A DNA stretch of 64,000 nt, from contig JAFMSR010000006.1 in assembly GCA_022818135.1 (NCBI GenBank), forward strand, positions 29,722,685-29,786,684, written 5' to 3'. This DNA comes from Saxidomus purpurata. Taxonomy: Eukaryota > Mollusca > Bivalvia > Venerida > Veneridae. Both the position numbers and the translations under genes were made by a program. Positions 1-12,987 of the stretch are shown piece by piece. The stretch's first letter is position 1; each line of letters starts with the position of its first letter. The notes under the pieces were generated by a model. That model had not been told where the DNA came from. It saw only the letters and a list, made by a program, of their open reading frames with translations, and ran no database searches.

Positions 1-712
1 AAACTATTTAATTTTACAGCATTTTATTATATTTTTGTGATTTTCACGGGCAGATAATTCAAGATCAATGCCAGTATTTCAGATTTCGGTTTCAAACTTG
101 ATTCTCTGTCAACATGCCAAGTTTGAAGAAATTCTATGAAAAGGAAAATTTTGGCACCATGATGAAACTGTAGCAAATTTTAACATCCTTTAAACTATCG
201 ATCCTGGGAAGCACCAGTAAGTTATACACTCTGAACTATCGTCGGAACCAATGGTTAATTTTTCTACTGCTCTCCAGTCATTCAATGTGTAATGAAAAGC
301 CTGGGTTACTGAGGATGACTCCAATATTGGATAAGAAAGTGGCCTTTCTTGTGTGTAAAGAGCAAAAAATGCATGGTTGAAAAAAGTCTATTACAGTTTA
401 CTTAGTCCAGAGGGTCTAGAGAAATAAAACACAAGCTACTGGTACCATTTACAAAAGTTTAATCCTCAAGAAAACTAACTATATTCTATATTAGTATCAA
501 AAATAATCACAAATCCCTAAACATGTATAAATAACAAAATCTATCTCTGTATCACAAACACTATAAAAACTCGGGACTAATTCATTCATATTATACACAA
601 TTAGAATACAACACAACTATCTGTTTAGGAGTCTCTCACAATTCATTTGTTCAAGAAAAATGATGATAATAAGGCACTTGAGAAGTATCAGTACAGAGCT
701 AGATACAGTCAG

Positions 713-852
713 ACCTGTCTTAAGCAACCAGTCAAGGGATGTATGAAAAACAGCCTCTTAGAGTAGATGGCTGTCAAATACAGGTGACACTGTATTTTAG
801 ACAACACTGGCTGATTAGGGAGAACTCTGTACTGACTGCTTAAGACAGGTGG
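713..852. repeat. short inverted-repeat element
   Basis: CCTGTCTTAAGCA near 713 is matched by an inverted copy TGCTTAAGACAGG near 837, enclosing about 110 bp. This looks like a small MITE-type repeat. No target duplication was recognised. Confidence 0.4.
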
Positions 853-3004
853 CTGCCTAAATGAGGTGACCATCATAGCACATGTTCAACTGTATAAACA
901 TAACATATTTGGATATATTGGATTTCTGTTTTTGGTTCCTTTATTATGACACAAAGAGATGGATTTCACAACCAGTTATCACTGAATGACTGAGCCTTGC
1001 TGTGGGAAAACTAACATTTTCATCTACTCACTGTACAAATACAGAACATCAGTGTGCATTATTTATGATCTTACATGGGTTTCTACGACTGAAGCTACCA
1101 CTGGATGTGATCCATACCCCCACCACTGCACATTGCACACACTCTGTTTCAAAACATGTGTAATAATGCTACAATGTCTTCCCTCCGGATAAAAATGCTG
1201 AAGTTTACTGTTTATTTTTGGTGCGGCAAGACTTAAGCCAAACTATGAATAAAATCAGTATCTTTATTTGTAAACTGTTCAATGTTTAAGAACTTATCTG
1301 GTTGTTTTGCTGGACTTGTTCTGTAAGACAAGCATGGTAAAGCCTGTACTTTGGCACTGGCACAACTTCTATAATATCTCTCTTGTCTCTGAGGAAAGTT
1401 GTTACCATGCACATTTTAAACTGGATCCACATATTTGTTCTTCTTAAACTCTGAGGCTGATTTTCCCACAACATGGCTTACTACGCTATGACAAGAGAAT
1501 CCCTACCAAACTTATAGATTTACATCTTTAGAAACATATATACAGTACTTTTTCTTCAGAGATGAGACTGATATAGACATTATAAGTATTACATGAACTT
1601 GTCAGTAATCCTTACCTAAGGTATTTCTAACAAGCAAACTAACATGGATCATTAGTAAAAACATGTATTAATTCTACACAAGAATGCTATATAAACAATT
1701 TTATCATTGCAGTGGAAACAGTGTACAGAATGGTCAGACTGTATCATAGTACGTACAGGTTGATCATAGTCTGCACTGATACTGAAACAGGATTTCAGTT
1801 AGCGGATGATAAATCAGGTCAGTTTTTGGTACTTGAACCAATCATCCTGAAAACTTCATTTTAAAGTCCCATTTTCATCTGAAATACTCTTAAATAGAAT
1901 AATGAACTTACAGATAGAAAAATGATAGACCTGTCTTCAATTTACTCTAAAACATTAGGTTGATGTATATCTTTCTTTCCAATCTATGTCGCTTTTTCAG
2001 GTAAAATAGTTGTCATTTCTAACATTATCATTGAAAAAAAGACTGCGTTATATTATCTAAAGCATCTATTTTCGATTTAATAGCAAAGTTAACAATGTTG
2101 TTCTTACTGCTGACAGTCACTTTCACCGGTTTGACACCTGTCTTGGTAATATAAGATCTATGTGTATTTTTACCTCCAAAGTGACCATGGGACTTTAAAG
2201 ATGTTAAAATAAAAATGGGAAGTAGTACAGAAACATATGATTATATAATAATATGTTGTGATAAAGAAATTCACTGTAAATTTACTGTAGACTATAATAT
2301 CCAGAGGTGATAACTAAATATAGTTACTGCAAGAATTGGTGGTTTAAACAAAACTTTTGTATAATAAATTGTTCAATACACATCAACATAAGGATGAAAA
2401 AAAAACTCTTCAAATACATGTATTCCTTAAATAATCTGATTTTCCTCTCTTCTTAACAAAAGTCTTGGCGCTTTATGTAGTAAAGGTGAACTTGCGGGCT
2501 TTAGTAAATGCTGCCATTTCCTCTTGAATACTTCTAACAAATCACAAAAATCTTACTATATTGTCTTAAGATCTTTCTTCAACTTGTTTCTCCAACAGAA
2601 TATCTTCTGAATTTTGCATTCTCAAGGATAAATTTTCACCATCCCGGTCCATTATTAGTTATACATCAATTCAAATCCAATTACCAAATCATGTATAAGG
2701 CTGTAACAACATCATCACTTTAACATGATTGTCCAAACTAGGGATGCAATGTCGCTTGAACTGTGTATATGATCCATCAGCATAACAAAACCTGTAACAT
2801 AATCTATCCAAAAGGAATTCTTAACAAGTAGGTTTAATATTTCTATGTACAATGCAAATGTAAACAACAATGAGCAAAATTAATACAAGTTAACTTTTTC
2901 TGAAAAGAGTAAAACAACAAAATCATGAGCTGAAACAACTAGAAAAATGCTAAACACAGTAAAAACATACACATATAAACATTCTTGATTCATTTTTGTT
3001 GGAC

Positions 3005-3105
3005 ACAATCGCAAAACTGACATCACATATGACATCATCAGATGCTATAAACTATGACATCATCTGATGACATCATGTATGAGATCATCATTCATCAGAT
3101 TTATT
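3005..3105. repeat. degenerate tandem repeat of TGACATCAT
   Basis: The motif TGACATCA or a one-base variant recurs about seven times in 100 bp, partly as inverted pairs (GATGACATCAT and ATGATGTC). It is a simple degenerate minisatellite with no coding content. Confidence 0.5.
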
Positions 3106-3937
3106 CTATAAAATGATACTAATAGTTCAGCTTTGCAATTCAATTGAAATTTTGGTCAAGTTCCTGTTCGTACGCATAATTATTGTACATTTTTACATCA
3201 TTATTAACTTGTATCATGTAGTAAAATAACACGGAAAAAGTTTAAAGTCTGAAAAAAAAATCCTGAAATTTTTTTCCTGTAACAGATACTGTTCTTCCTG
3301 GAATTCATGATAGAATTTGCAAAACTCTAGCAACCTAACAGCACTACTCCAGGGTTCACCCCAATACAAGCCTAACATATAAGAGGTAAACACTTAGGCC
3401 TGCTTCACAATGAACCCTTGTACTAACTACATGTACATTGTTTACTATACATCTTTCCGCTATTCTTAGTGTATGGAATGTTTTGTTTCTGGATAAATGT
3501 TTAAAAGGCCATATAAAGTGTATAAAAACACAACAAGTTAATAAAGGATTTTCTAGCACATTTACATGTATACAAAACAGAATATACAAGGCTCATAAAC
3601 ATGTCTCCATCAAAAACAACAGTTACAAAAACAAATAGAACGCAAGATATTCAAAACTGGTCCAAAAAAGTTTGCAGTGTTACAGCTGCAGCAAGAATGT
3701 AAAGTAACTTCGTACAAACAGCTAACTTTGATCATGTAGTTGACTTCAATCAAATTTTTTTTCCATGTTTGACAAAAATGCACTAAATACAACAACCAGG
3801 AATGCTCTAAGATCATGTGATAACCTGTTAAACAGGTAACAAAGTAAAAACAATTCAAAACAAAAACAAGTAGAAAAAACAATAAGCGCAAATACAAACA
3901 AAATAATTTCTACACAGCTGCATTATAAACGTAGTTT

Positions 3938-4045
3938 TACTTAAAAGGGGCACTCCCTTCATCTGGCAGATTAAATTCTCCAAACAAAAATAATGTGCTC
4001 AACAAGTGTAAATGAAAAATAAATTCAATTTTAAAGAATGTGTAT
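3938..4045. repeat. partial copy of interspersed repeat R
   Basis: This segment matches about 11605-11720. Both contain a GGGCACTCC block, then AATAATGTG, then CAATTTTAAAGAA in the same order and spacing. It is one of three copies of repeat R in the window (see 11600-12520 and 42140-42770). Confidence 0.5.
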
Positions 4046-4794
4046 GGAAAAATGCCTCATTCTAGCAAAAATAATCAACATAGAGGCCTTCTGTAATAAA
4101 TCGCTATCCAGCAATTAATTGTACAACAATAACTTTACATAGATTAATAAATTTTTTACAGTACCGCAACACATCTTAAAATGCTGATTTTACTGATAAT
4201 GACTGGAATGTACAGTTTAAATTTTTTAGGTTAAGTAATAACACTTGCAAATATTCTCTTTATTTATGCTTTTTTTTTGAAGTTATTTAATTTGACAACA
4301 GTTTAAGGAAGTGCCTCTTTAAATATGTACAGGAAGGTAAGTTTTGGCATTGTATATATTTAAATCATATCAATACAGTCTGGAGTTGGATTTTTGATCT
4401 ATTTATCTTTTACCAATTAAGTTGCGATATATTGCAGATGTTGAACAATATGGCAAAAATAAAAATTCCTAACATCAAATGTATGTTGACAGCCAATGGC
4501 AGATTTAAAAACTCATAGGCAAAAGGGTTTTTAGGAGTATTAATTTTAGTTTTAAAACATTGAAAAACCTTGTGTGCGGCACAGAAGTTCTGTTCATAAT
4601 TCCTTAAAAAAACTGAACTCGCGAAAACTAGAGCCACGGCAACAGTAGCCCGCCAGCTGTAAAAGGACTAACTGTTAATAAGTAGTGTTAGGTCAAAAAC
4701 ACCTAAATTTGGAAAAATATGTGTGTACCACAGAAAAGTGTACCTTCATAATTAAAAAAGTTACAATAAAAGCTATTAAGGAAGTATTCTAAAA

Positions 4795-5830
4795 AAGGTA
4801 GCCCATGGTGGTGAACATTTGTTCAAATAACATCATTCCTCATGCTAGCAAAAAAGCTCCGGACAAAGATATTCTACTTTGAAATTTAACCTCTAATTTA
4901 TTTTCCAAAGACCTAGGGACCGGTTCGTAACTGTGCACTTAACAATAATGTGGTGAATATATGTGCCAAGTTATCATCAAATCGCTGCATGCATGAACAA
5001 AGATTGTCCGACGTCATCTAAGAATTTGGTAGCTTGGCTCAAAGTTAGCATGATAGACAAATAGGAAAACCTGGATTATCTATGCACCGCCTCATGAAGG
5101 TGAACATTTGAGCCAAGTAAATGAAACCCCCATGGATAAAAAGATATGTTCCGGACAAAGTCACTCTAAATTTGTACCTTAGACCTCCAGTAAAGTGATC
5201 ATGACTTAGACCTAGGGAATTCTTATGACACTCTGTCCATATGGTGAATATTTGTAACAAGGAATATTCTAAATCCCTCCATGCTAAGAAAAAAGACAAT
5301 TTCAGAGCACAACATCTGATGGCTTCCCTGAAGTAAACCAAATCTACCAACGCTTAATTATCAGCAAAAAGCTTGAAAAAAAGGAATTTATATGTTACAC
5401 TGATACACATAACTTCAAAAATCTCCTTTATTTACCAAATGACAGTAGTCAGTAACTATGCATACATGAATGTTTATGTGAGTTTTCTGGTTGCTGACTG
5501 ATCCAAGTTAACATCTAAATGAATGAATAAAATAGATTTGATTTGATTTAGAGCAAATATAAGGTAAACATAAGACTAAAACCTGGATTAGCTAGCAAAC
5601 TGAGCAATGAAGACAACCCCGGCCTATACTGATACAATGGGGGGCTATGCTCTATAAAGTGTTGTACTGATTAGATGCAGAAAGATCATAATTCTACAAT
5701 TCTATATGCACATTATATGCAAACAGGAATGAATTCTATAATGTTGAAAGACAATTTCAGAGCACAAATCTTGTCCCTGAATTAAACCAAATCTACAACC
5801 TAAATTGATTATCAGCAAAAATCTTTAAGG
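4795..5830. repeat. degenerate duplicated segments
   Basis: Two stretches, about 4805-4870 and 5095-5165, share GGTGAACATTTG and CCGGACAAAG in the same order. Two others, about 5296-5375 and 5750-5830, share GACAATTTCAGAGCACAA, AAACCAAATCTAC and TTATCAGCAAAAA. They look like old, diverged copies of an interspersed repeat. Confidence 0.45.
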
Positions 5831-6479
5831 GATTGCCACAGATACACAAACTTAAATCTTTCACTCGCTAATTGACATCCTAAATTGTTGTTTATTTTAG
5901 TCACAGATTTGCCTTTACATATAAATAAATATTAATGGCCTTTTAAAATATTCATCTTTCTAAAAATAGATCTACTCAATTTATAAATAGCCAAATGAAG
6001 TGAAAGTCATCCTTTACGTTACCAGGAAGTAAAATATATATGAAATCTTTTTTTACCACAGCATGTGCTATTATTGTAACTGAAACAGTACTAAAAGCTT
6101 TAATCCAGATGCTATGCAAATTTTACCATCTAAACATGTAGCTGAAACATTTATATCAGTAAATACTTTCCAAATTTCATGAAAATTAAACTTGACTTTT
6201 TGGATATTAATCAAAATTGTATCAGAAAAAGCTGTTCACTTAAGCTGTCCTTTACACTACCTGTTTGTCCTACTGACATATAATACTTGCTTTAATATAG
6301 CAGATATGAGTAAAACTATACAAGAAATCATCTCTGAGGAGAAAAAAGGAATTCTGGTGTGATTGTCAATAATAAAATACTGTTTGAAATTCAAAACAAG
6401 AAACAAAGAATAACATTAACATTTGATCAAATATATATTTTGAGCAATTAACTTGAAAATTGTGTTAATTTCTTTTTTT

Positions 6480-7060
6480 GATATGTGGATATATATATAC
6501 TATATGTTATATAAAAAACTATAGATGGTTTACACAAAATGGATTTGAGATACAAGAGCATTAATATAGATATGTATCATTGATCATTGATTCCATTAAA
6601 CCTGTTGTATTATGTGTAGAAAGACATTGTACATGTAAATTATGTAAACTAAAACTGGATATGTATTCTAGGTTAACATTCATGTAAACATATACTGTAC
6701 ACAATTTTTAGGAATGTTACAGACATACATGTATATAATGGATGAAACACAGCAATGCTGTGTACGCTACAGTACACATGTATAAAATATGTACATATGA
6801 TACAGGAACAATGCATATGTACCATACACATGTAGTCAGTGGCGATATTGTGTAATGTACAGTAAAGATACACTGGCTATGCATTGCATACATGCAACAT
6901 ATATGTACCTGTACCACTCATACATGGGGTATGTACATGTACAATGTAATGTATATGCATAATACTGTACCGTGTACACTAATACTGTAATACAACACAT
7001 TTTTTAAGTCAAGTACCAATTAGTGTACACCTAAATTAGACATAATATGTACAGTACAGT
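6480..7060. repeat. low-complexity AT / GTACATGTAC-rich tract
   Basis: The tract is dominated by TA, GTACA and ACATGTAC words, many self-complementary. Open frames on the minus strand here are cysteine/histidine/tyrosine-rich artefacts of the TGTACA word and are not genes. Confidence 0.5.
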
Positions 7061-7839
7061 ACACTATCACTTGAGAAATATTGTTTAACTGTAATTGTCG
7101 GCTACACAACACTTTTATAATGTATGTTTACCAATTAGCGTCCATGTACAATTACAGTGGATATATTCTATACACTACACTCTAGTCAGCCAAAACTGTA
7201 CAAGTGTCAAACAATACAATGACAATCATATCGGAACTAAAACTTAAACTTGTCCAAACAAATATAAAAAAACTAAATTACGTATGACACATACCTTGTA
7301 CCTTCACATACATGTGTACACTACACCAAACAAAGAGTATGGAATGTTGGTTATAAAATCAGAAATCAAAATGGAATGTAACATTACAGCCTGGAATAAA
7401 CTCGACAAACTTTGCTGTAAGAATATACTATAAAACAAAAACATTCACCAATGCTGGTAGAAGGTGCTTGTGTAGACACAACCTAGAATATCAGACATAC
7501 TGCATCGATTTCTACCTCGATTCTACAGATTTACTGTGTTCCTATTCAGTAGGAAAAAAACAAAGTACGGCATTTTACATCATTAGCTTTGAACAATTAG
7601 TTTCTTTGGTGTTACTGTTAGAAGCTCTACATTATATGACCGTAATCATATATATCTGTATTAGTAAAAGCAGAAATGAACAGCTTTTCAATTTTGTACA
7701 CTTGGTTTATACATTTTTACGGAACGCCTAACAACTTATGGTTATGTCCACAATGAAACAGGGACAACTTGCTTACACTGAGTTCAACGCCAGTTCCAAC
7801 TGTATTTTAGTGATTTTAACAGGAGGGCAGTTTAGCTAA

Positions 7840-8025
7840 CTTTCGTTCCCACTTAAGTCCCGGGAAGAACTGGTACTAGCTTCCCATCCTCCGTAAAAAG
7901 CTGCGAACTTTCTCACATAAAGACACATGGTCAGTACCCAGGCTCGGACCCAGGACCCTCAATCTATGAGATGTTACATTGATTACCAGTCAGAAACTGT
8001 AACCACTCTGTCTCGACAATGGATG
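7840..8025 (-). mobile_element. tRNA-derived SINE, family S6 copy 1
   Basis: On the minus strand the head reads as a tRNA-like Pol III promoter (A-box near 8010, B-box-like GGTCCGAGCC near 7950), followed by a body shared with 28845-29012. Shared words on the plus strand are GAAGAAC(T/C)(G)GTACTAG, CATC(C/T)TCCGTAA and ACACA(G/T)GGTCAGTA. Two diverged copies in one window support a SINE family. Confidence 0.6.
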
Positions 8026-8499
8026 CTGACTAAAGAGGGACAATTCTATTTAAAAATAGTAAATGCAGCGGGATAAGAATAAAACAGTTCATAAATTTCG
8101 GCCTATATGAATGTAAAGTTTCAGTAAAAAAAAGATGTCTCAGACCACTTAAACATGTCTTAAAGGATAAATGTAAAATAATCAGATGTCACTGACAGTA
8201 AAATTATCGAAAACAAAAAAAGGCTAGCTCCATATGTTCAATTTTTTGCCACTGTCTAAATTTGTGTATGTTTTGATTCATTCACACTGAAAAACTAGTA
8301 CTAAATATGCATACAAACATAATGACAAATATGACAGAGGCATTAAAGCGACTGCACTCCAGAAGGAAAAGTTAGCAAAAAAGAAAATCAATTTCAAAAA
8401 ACAAGCACGATCAGGGGCATGATATGATAACGTGACAAGTTTTCTAACAAAAGAAACAATAAAAGTGTTGTTTTGCTTACTTTATTGTAGAAAAACACC

Positions 8500-8640
8500 C
8501 CGTGACTAACGGGTGGGCTCATTGGTATACCAATAATTTTAACTCGCATCAAATCAGCGACTCCATAGGTAGTAGGTTGCCGCTGAAATTTTTTGTAAGC
8601 GCAAAGATCCGAGTTCAAAACCTGGCTCGGGAAATATTTT
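8500..8640 (+). mobile_element. possible tRNA-related SINE remnant
   Basis: TGGGCTCATTGGTATACC resembles a Pol III A-box and GAGTTCAAAACC about 90 bp later resembles a B-box. The spacing is longer than in a tRNA gene, suggesting an insertion or a diverged SINE head. No second copy was found. Confidence 0.3.
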
Positions 8641-8645
8641 TCACC

Positions 8646-8651
8646 TTTATT
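8646..8651 (-). terminator. candidate polyadenylation signal of the zinc-finger gene
   Basis: AATAAA on the minus strand, about 235 bases beyond the TGA stop at 8886. It is the first canonical hexamer downstream of the stop. The assignment is positional. Confidence 0.35.
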
Positions 8652-8885
8652 TTTAGCTCTTACACAAAGAAAATAATCTTGATGCTGACAAAATGAATAT
8701 ATATTGATTTTACCAAAAATAAAATTACTAAGAATTTGGAGTGCAGTGCTTTAACAGCCTTTCGAAAAAAAGAGAAGAGAATTCTTCCTTGAAATGATCA
8801 GAAATGAAAAAGTTACCATGATAACAAAACTGTTAACTTCAAACATAATGGGCAGATGAACATTCTCCTGCATGATTGCCAGTCT

Positions 8886-10075
8886 TCAACTACTGTTACT
8901 TTCTGCTTCGATCAAGCTTTTCTCCGATGACTGCTTTGGATTGTAGTGGAAGCGTTCCAAATGCTGTAGTAGATAATCCCGCCTTCTAAATCGCCGCTCA
9001 CACAGGTCACATGGAAACGGTTTCTCATCAGTATGGATTTTTCGATGTGATCGCATGTTGGATGGGTGAGTGAAAGCTTTGTTGCAAATATCGCACGTGT
9101 ACCTTTTGTCGCCCACATGAGATCGCCAATGAAAGGTACGATTGTTTTTATTGGCTAAAATCTTGTTACAGATCAAGCATTTGGCCATATTTCCAATTTC
9201 CTCAAATGCACTTTTCATGTCAGTGATAGTTTGAACGTTTTGTTTTTTGGCAGCTTTTCTTAGACTGACAGAAGCTCCAGATTTCAAGGCAGAACGGTTA
9301 TTTGCTGTTTCAGCATTTGCCATTTCACTCAGTTTTGATAAGTTTAACGAACTTGGTATTTGATTATCCAAAGATGTTTCACCATTTTCATCATCCATTG
9401 ATACGATAGAACTGATTGTCGATTCCATAGTGATTTCTTGCTTTGGTTCTTGTAGTTTCTTCTGTATTTTCACAGGAGCTTTTCTGGTTTTCCTTCTATT
9501 TCGAAAACCAACTTGTTGCTTCCCGCTATCTACCACACTAGCTCCTCCATATACACTTAAATCACCAAACGAGATTTGATCAAGAACTGCACTTTTAATT
9601 TCATTTTGATTTAAAGCATCTTTTTGAGTTTCGGTGGGAAAATTTTCAATACTGCTAACATGCTCTTCCTGACTAATTTGCTTAAGCTTTTCACCCTGCC
9701 ACGTAAATCTTGGTAATTTCACTTTATACAATGAATCATTATTCTCTAACTCTTCATAATGAAAACCAAAACTACTTTGTGATGCACTGCCATTATGTTT
9801 CATGACATCATCCTTGGTTTCAAGCGTGTACGAGTATCCCCCGGGTTTGTCACTAAGATCTAACACACAAGCAGAATCTGTCGGACCTTCAGACGATGTC
9901 AGATCAGACTCCTTCACAGAGTGTGAGATTTCAGATATCCCAGGATCCTCCAATGGCACAACCATGGCTTGTCGTGACTGGAACTTGCATCGTGGTGTTG
10001 ATTTACGTCTATTTGGCCTTGGTGTGGAAGCTGCATTTACAACTAGAGGTGGAGGTGGGGGTGAATTTTCTTTTC
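8886..10075 (-). CDS. C2H2 zinc-finger protein, terminal exon
   Basis: This large final exon encodes 396 complete codons and the TGA stop. The acceptor is a textbook tract ending TTTACAG at 10076, and the incoming phase is 1 (G|GA). It starts with a GKENS segment and a five-proline run, continues through a long Ser/Glu/Asn-rich region, and ends with three zinc fingers. Finger 1 is C-x2-C-x12-H-x3-H (CLIC...HWRSH), finger 2 is CDIC...HRKIH, and finger 3 is CDLC...HLERFH with H-x4-H. The linkers VGDKRYT and TDEKPFP resemble the classical TGEKPY linker, which favours sequence-specific DNA binding. A basic cluster (RNRRKTRKAPVKIQKK) around residue 280 could be a nuclear localisation signal. Confidence 0.9.
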
Positions 10076-10426
10076 CTGTAAACAAAATTTAAAAGTACAA
10101 AAACTGGAATGTTTACCATTGTTTTAAGATTATATTCATTGTATATGCAAGTATAATTATGCATTGTTGTATGGCTTAAATCATCACAAGGTAAACGCAC
10201 CAAGCAGTAGCCGGCTGTCTTAAATCCAAATCTGTTTGTTAAATATAGAAACCTGGGTCGAAAATAAATTTCAGATTTTGGTTAAAAATGCTTAAAAACT
10301 GACATTTTTTTAGGCTCACCATATGCCATGAGAAAAATTACAATTTATTACCTGTTTGTCTAAATACTTGATCACCATTATTAAAGATATTCAGCCAGGA
10401 AAAAATAATGTAACTATATATCTCAC

Positions 10427-10583
10427 CTTTACAGAAGTTAAGAAAGTCTTGTTTGACAGCATGAAGTCCAGATGACTTTACAAAACCTTCTCCCTTTTCA
10501 GATCCAATGTGTCCACAGGTTCCTTCATCAGTACTCGCCGTCAAGACAATGTATTCTTCACCAGTCTGTGACAACCGACTCAA
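10427..10583 (-). CDS. C2H2 zinc-finger protein, middle exon
   Basis: A 157-bp exon between acceptor TTTGCAG (10584 upward) and donor GTGAGA (10426 downward). It reads LSRLSQTGEEYIVLTAST... and ends ...FLNFCK plus one base, matching the phase of the terminal exon. The sequence has no recognised domain. A conserved-looking block about residues 35-60 suggests a folded N-terminal module rather than linker. Confidence 0.8.
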
Positions 10584-11163
10584 CTGCAAAATGTTTGATA
10601 TAATCACATACAATTACACTGGGTAAATGGGCAGGACAATTTCTATAAATAGGTTTGACCTTTGAACCTTCTCTGATGTGATGAAAATTTAGGTACATGT
10701 ATATTTAATGTCAAGGTTCCCATGACTAGCAGTCATGTATTTTGAGCACTTAAACAATGTTTTAAATGCTATTTAATGTCAATATGGCCCCATATCACAC
10801 AGTGAATAATTTCTAATAACTTTCTAACAATGTTTGAGTAATAACACCTTGTGGCGTTCAACTTCCTCTCTCAGACTGTTGTGGGTTCAACAGTGTTACA
10901 TCGAGAAAATTCTTTACAGAAGCTCAAATGGAACAAACAGTCCCATGCCAACCTATAGGCAGGAGGGTACAAATGGAATATCCAATACATGTACATGTAA
11001 CTGTGTCCTACTTATTTTTATAGAATCTTAAAAGTTACTGCCAAATACTCTGTAGCTTTTGGCAATAAGCTGAGGAGGCCATGAAAATCCGTCTCTGAGT
11101 TTGATTTGACACTGCAGTATACATGTAAACTTTTTTAAGACTCACAGAGAACAAAAAGCTTAC

Positions 11164-11244
11164 CAGTGACTGTATTTCATACTTGAGGACAATCCTTACA
11201 GCCTGGGTTAAATCTGGCTCCATGATGAGGTCCCCATCCATCAT
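11164..11244 (-). CDS. C2H2 zinc-finger protein, first recognised coding exon
   Basis: The exon spans 11164-11254 by splice signals (acceptor TTCACAG, donor GTAAGC) and joins the next exon in phase 0. The coding range given starts at the first in-frame ATG (11244), which is followed by a second ATG. Encoded residues include EPDLTQAVRIVLKYEIQSL. The frame is open upstream to the acceptor (S-T-L), so a start further upstream cannot be excluded. Confidence 0.65.
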
Positions 11245-11599
11245 TAGGGTTGAACTGTGAACATTAATTTATTACTCCATTTAAAAAGTTGAAGACTAAA
11301 TACAAAATAAACATTTTAAAATTTCTTATCTACTCTTAAGAGAAAAGATTTAAACTTCAATCAACAACAAATTTAAAAAGAAGGCTACTGACATTTTGAC
11401 TGTTACCAAGTACCTTATAATATACACAGACTCATGGATTCGCAGCTACGGCATTTTTCAATTGAAAACATCAAGTTCTTGAAAGAGGCGAGACTTTCTG
11501 TATCATGAGGAAAATTGCCTTCCTGCCAACCATATAATATATTTACCAAGGGATAGCTTAAAAAATCAGTATCAGTTACGCTATAATTATCAATAATAC

Positions 11600-12520
11600 T
11601 ATAGTAATGATAAAAAGGGCACTCCGTACATCTAGCCATGCTAGCAGACTGTATTCTTCAAACATAAATAATGTGTTCAATGAACACTAAATGATAAATT
11701 AATACAATTTTAAAGAACATAAGCTCACGCCTAATTTTAATGGGCTCAATACTTGGTGGAAAGTTTACTTTCAGTATCGGGTACTTTACTTTCAGTATCG
11801 GGTACAACTTACCCATAATACACAATTTATCTCCTTCAAATGACAACTTTCCCACTTGAAAATGAAGAGTTAAATATCACTTTTCTGGAAAACCTAAAGA
11901 TTTATGAAAAATCTTATAACTGAATAAAAATCTAAATGTTTAAAATTAAACATGCAGTTTCACACCCACGCCGTTTATCGTCAGGTACCCAGCTAAACAT
12001 GCTAAAAGAATTAACCTTCACTATTGCTGACCAGTTCAGATTGTTACGTCAATTACGATATTTCTATTTTTCACCAATTGATATGGGTGTGTATAATATA
12101 CTTGATATAGGTAACTTGGAGTTGGAATTGTGTTAGCACCATTTGTAAACTGCATCCTATCGTTGAAAATCATAAATACATTTAAATATTGAATTATCTT
12201 GCGTTTGTATGTGCCCAAACAATTTTGTTGGGTTTGTGAACATAGCCATTTGCACATCGCAGTGAGACATAAAAGTGGAAATAGTCAGACTAAGGTATGT
12301 TGAACTTGGAATTGTTACTGTTAGCATTATAATTATATCATGTAAGCAGTAACATCATATATACATTTAAATACTGGATTAACAAGCGTTGGTGAGTGCC
12401 CAACTCAATCTGGTTCAGAAGTCTACTTAGCTATTTGCACATGGCAGCGAGACATAGAAGGCAAAAATTCTAAAATGTCAGCCTGTAAAATCAGTTTGCC
12501 TATGAAGTGAAAATAGTGAC
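11600..12520. repeat. interspersed repeat R, longest copy
   Basis: Blocks here recur in the same order at 42140-42770: CGCCTAATTTTAATG then GTACAAC, then ATGCA(G/A)(G)TTTCACAC, then GAATTGTGTTAGCA, then AATCATAAATACATTTAAATA, then GTGCCCAAC. A shorter copy lies at 3938-4045. Open reading frames in this stretch are not conserved between copies, so it is treated as non-coding repeat. The copies sit upstream of SRP19 and upstream (3' side on the plus map) of the MAP2K7 intron 1 elements. Confidence 0.65.
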
Positions 12521-12987
12521 ACTACTAAGCATGCCAAGTCTATAAAACATAATTACCTGTGTCAATTAAGGGTAAATAAACTAAATGACAACTTTTGATC
12601 AAAGTTTTCTATGAAAATATGTATACATAGCAGCATTAATGCTGATTTTACAGTAGCATTGGAAAACGTATTCCAAATATCCGACTACTATACAGCTAAT
12701 GGCTCCTCGATACTTTCGGTTTGCATATCGCAAATTTCAAATATATTAGACCACATAATGGCATGCAATGTCAATAACAGAAAAACATTAATTATGTTGA
12801 AGTTTTTGTGTTAAAAATTGGCTTTTTAACACTGTTTGGGCCTGAAATTCCTTAGTTGCCTACCTCGTTATTGAAGAGTACTAATCTAAGATAAGACAAC
12901 TCTTGATTGATCATGGTTGAAGGAAGTGCCTGCAGCTATTCTGTTTATAAAGAGCGTCTATGAACAACGAAGGGAAAAATTGACAAC

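Larger units (their letters stand above)
1..7800. other. AT-rich non-coding stretch with old repeats
   Basis: No coding exon can be supported here on either strand: open frames are short, have no splice-site support and resemble no protein I recognise. It lies beyond the 3' end of the zinc-finger gene on the minus strand. Contents are degenerate interspersed repeats (listed separately) and AT-rich low-complexity sequence. A long 3' UTR or downstream intergenic DNA are both possible. Confidence 0.5.
8886..11254 (-). other. gene: three-finger C2H2 zinc-finger protein (5' end not found)
   Basis: Three consecutive minus-strand exons join in frame: 11164-11254, 10427-10583 and 8886-10075. Taking the first ATG in the most upstream exon (11244) gives about 475 residues. 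The N-terminal 80 or so residues are helical and acidic, starting MMDGDLIMEPDLTQAV. The middle is a long serine/glutamate-rich low-complexity region with a proline run just after the second junction. Three C2H2 fingers occupy about residues 379-456, near the C terminus. C2H2 arrays usually bind DNA, so a nuclear transcription regulator is likely; target and family are unknown. The most upstream exon stays open for three codons before the ATG, so an earlier coding or non-coding exon should exist between 11255 and the SRP19 start. Confidence 0.8.

Noticed and set aside
1286..1474. 62-codon minus-strand frame with coding-like composition, followed 20 bases after its stop by AATAAA
   Set aside because: No recognisable family, no convincing partner exon, and the start ATG overlaps an acceptor-like site; too little to call a terminal exon.
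9802..10092. Plus-strand open frames across the zinc-finger terminal exon
   Set aside because: Antisense shadows of the minus-strand coding exon.
12864..12914. Minus-strand ATG frame MINQELSYLRLVLFNNE ending in donor GTAGGC, tempting as the first exon of the zinc-finger gene
   Set aside because: It ends in phase 0, whereas the next known exon needs phase 2; it would need an extra exon that I cannot find.
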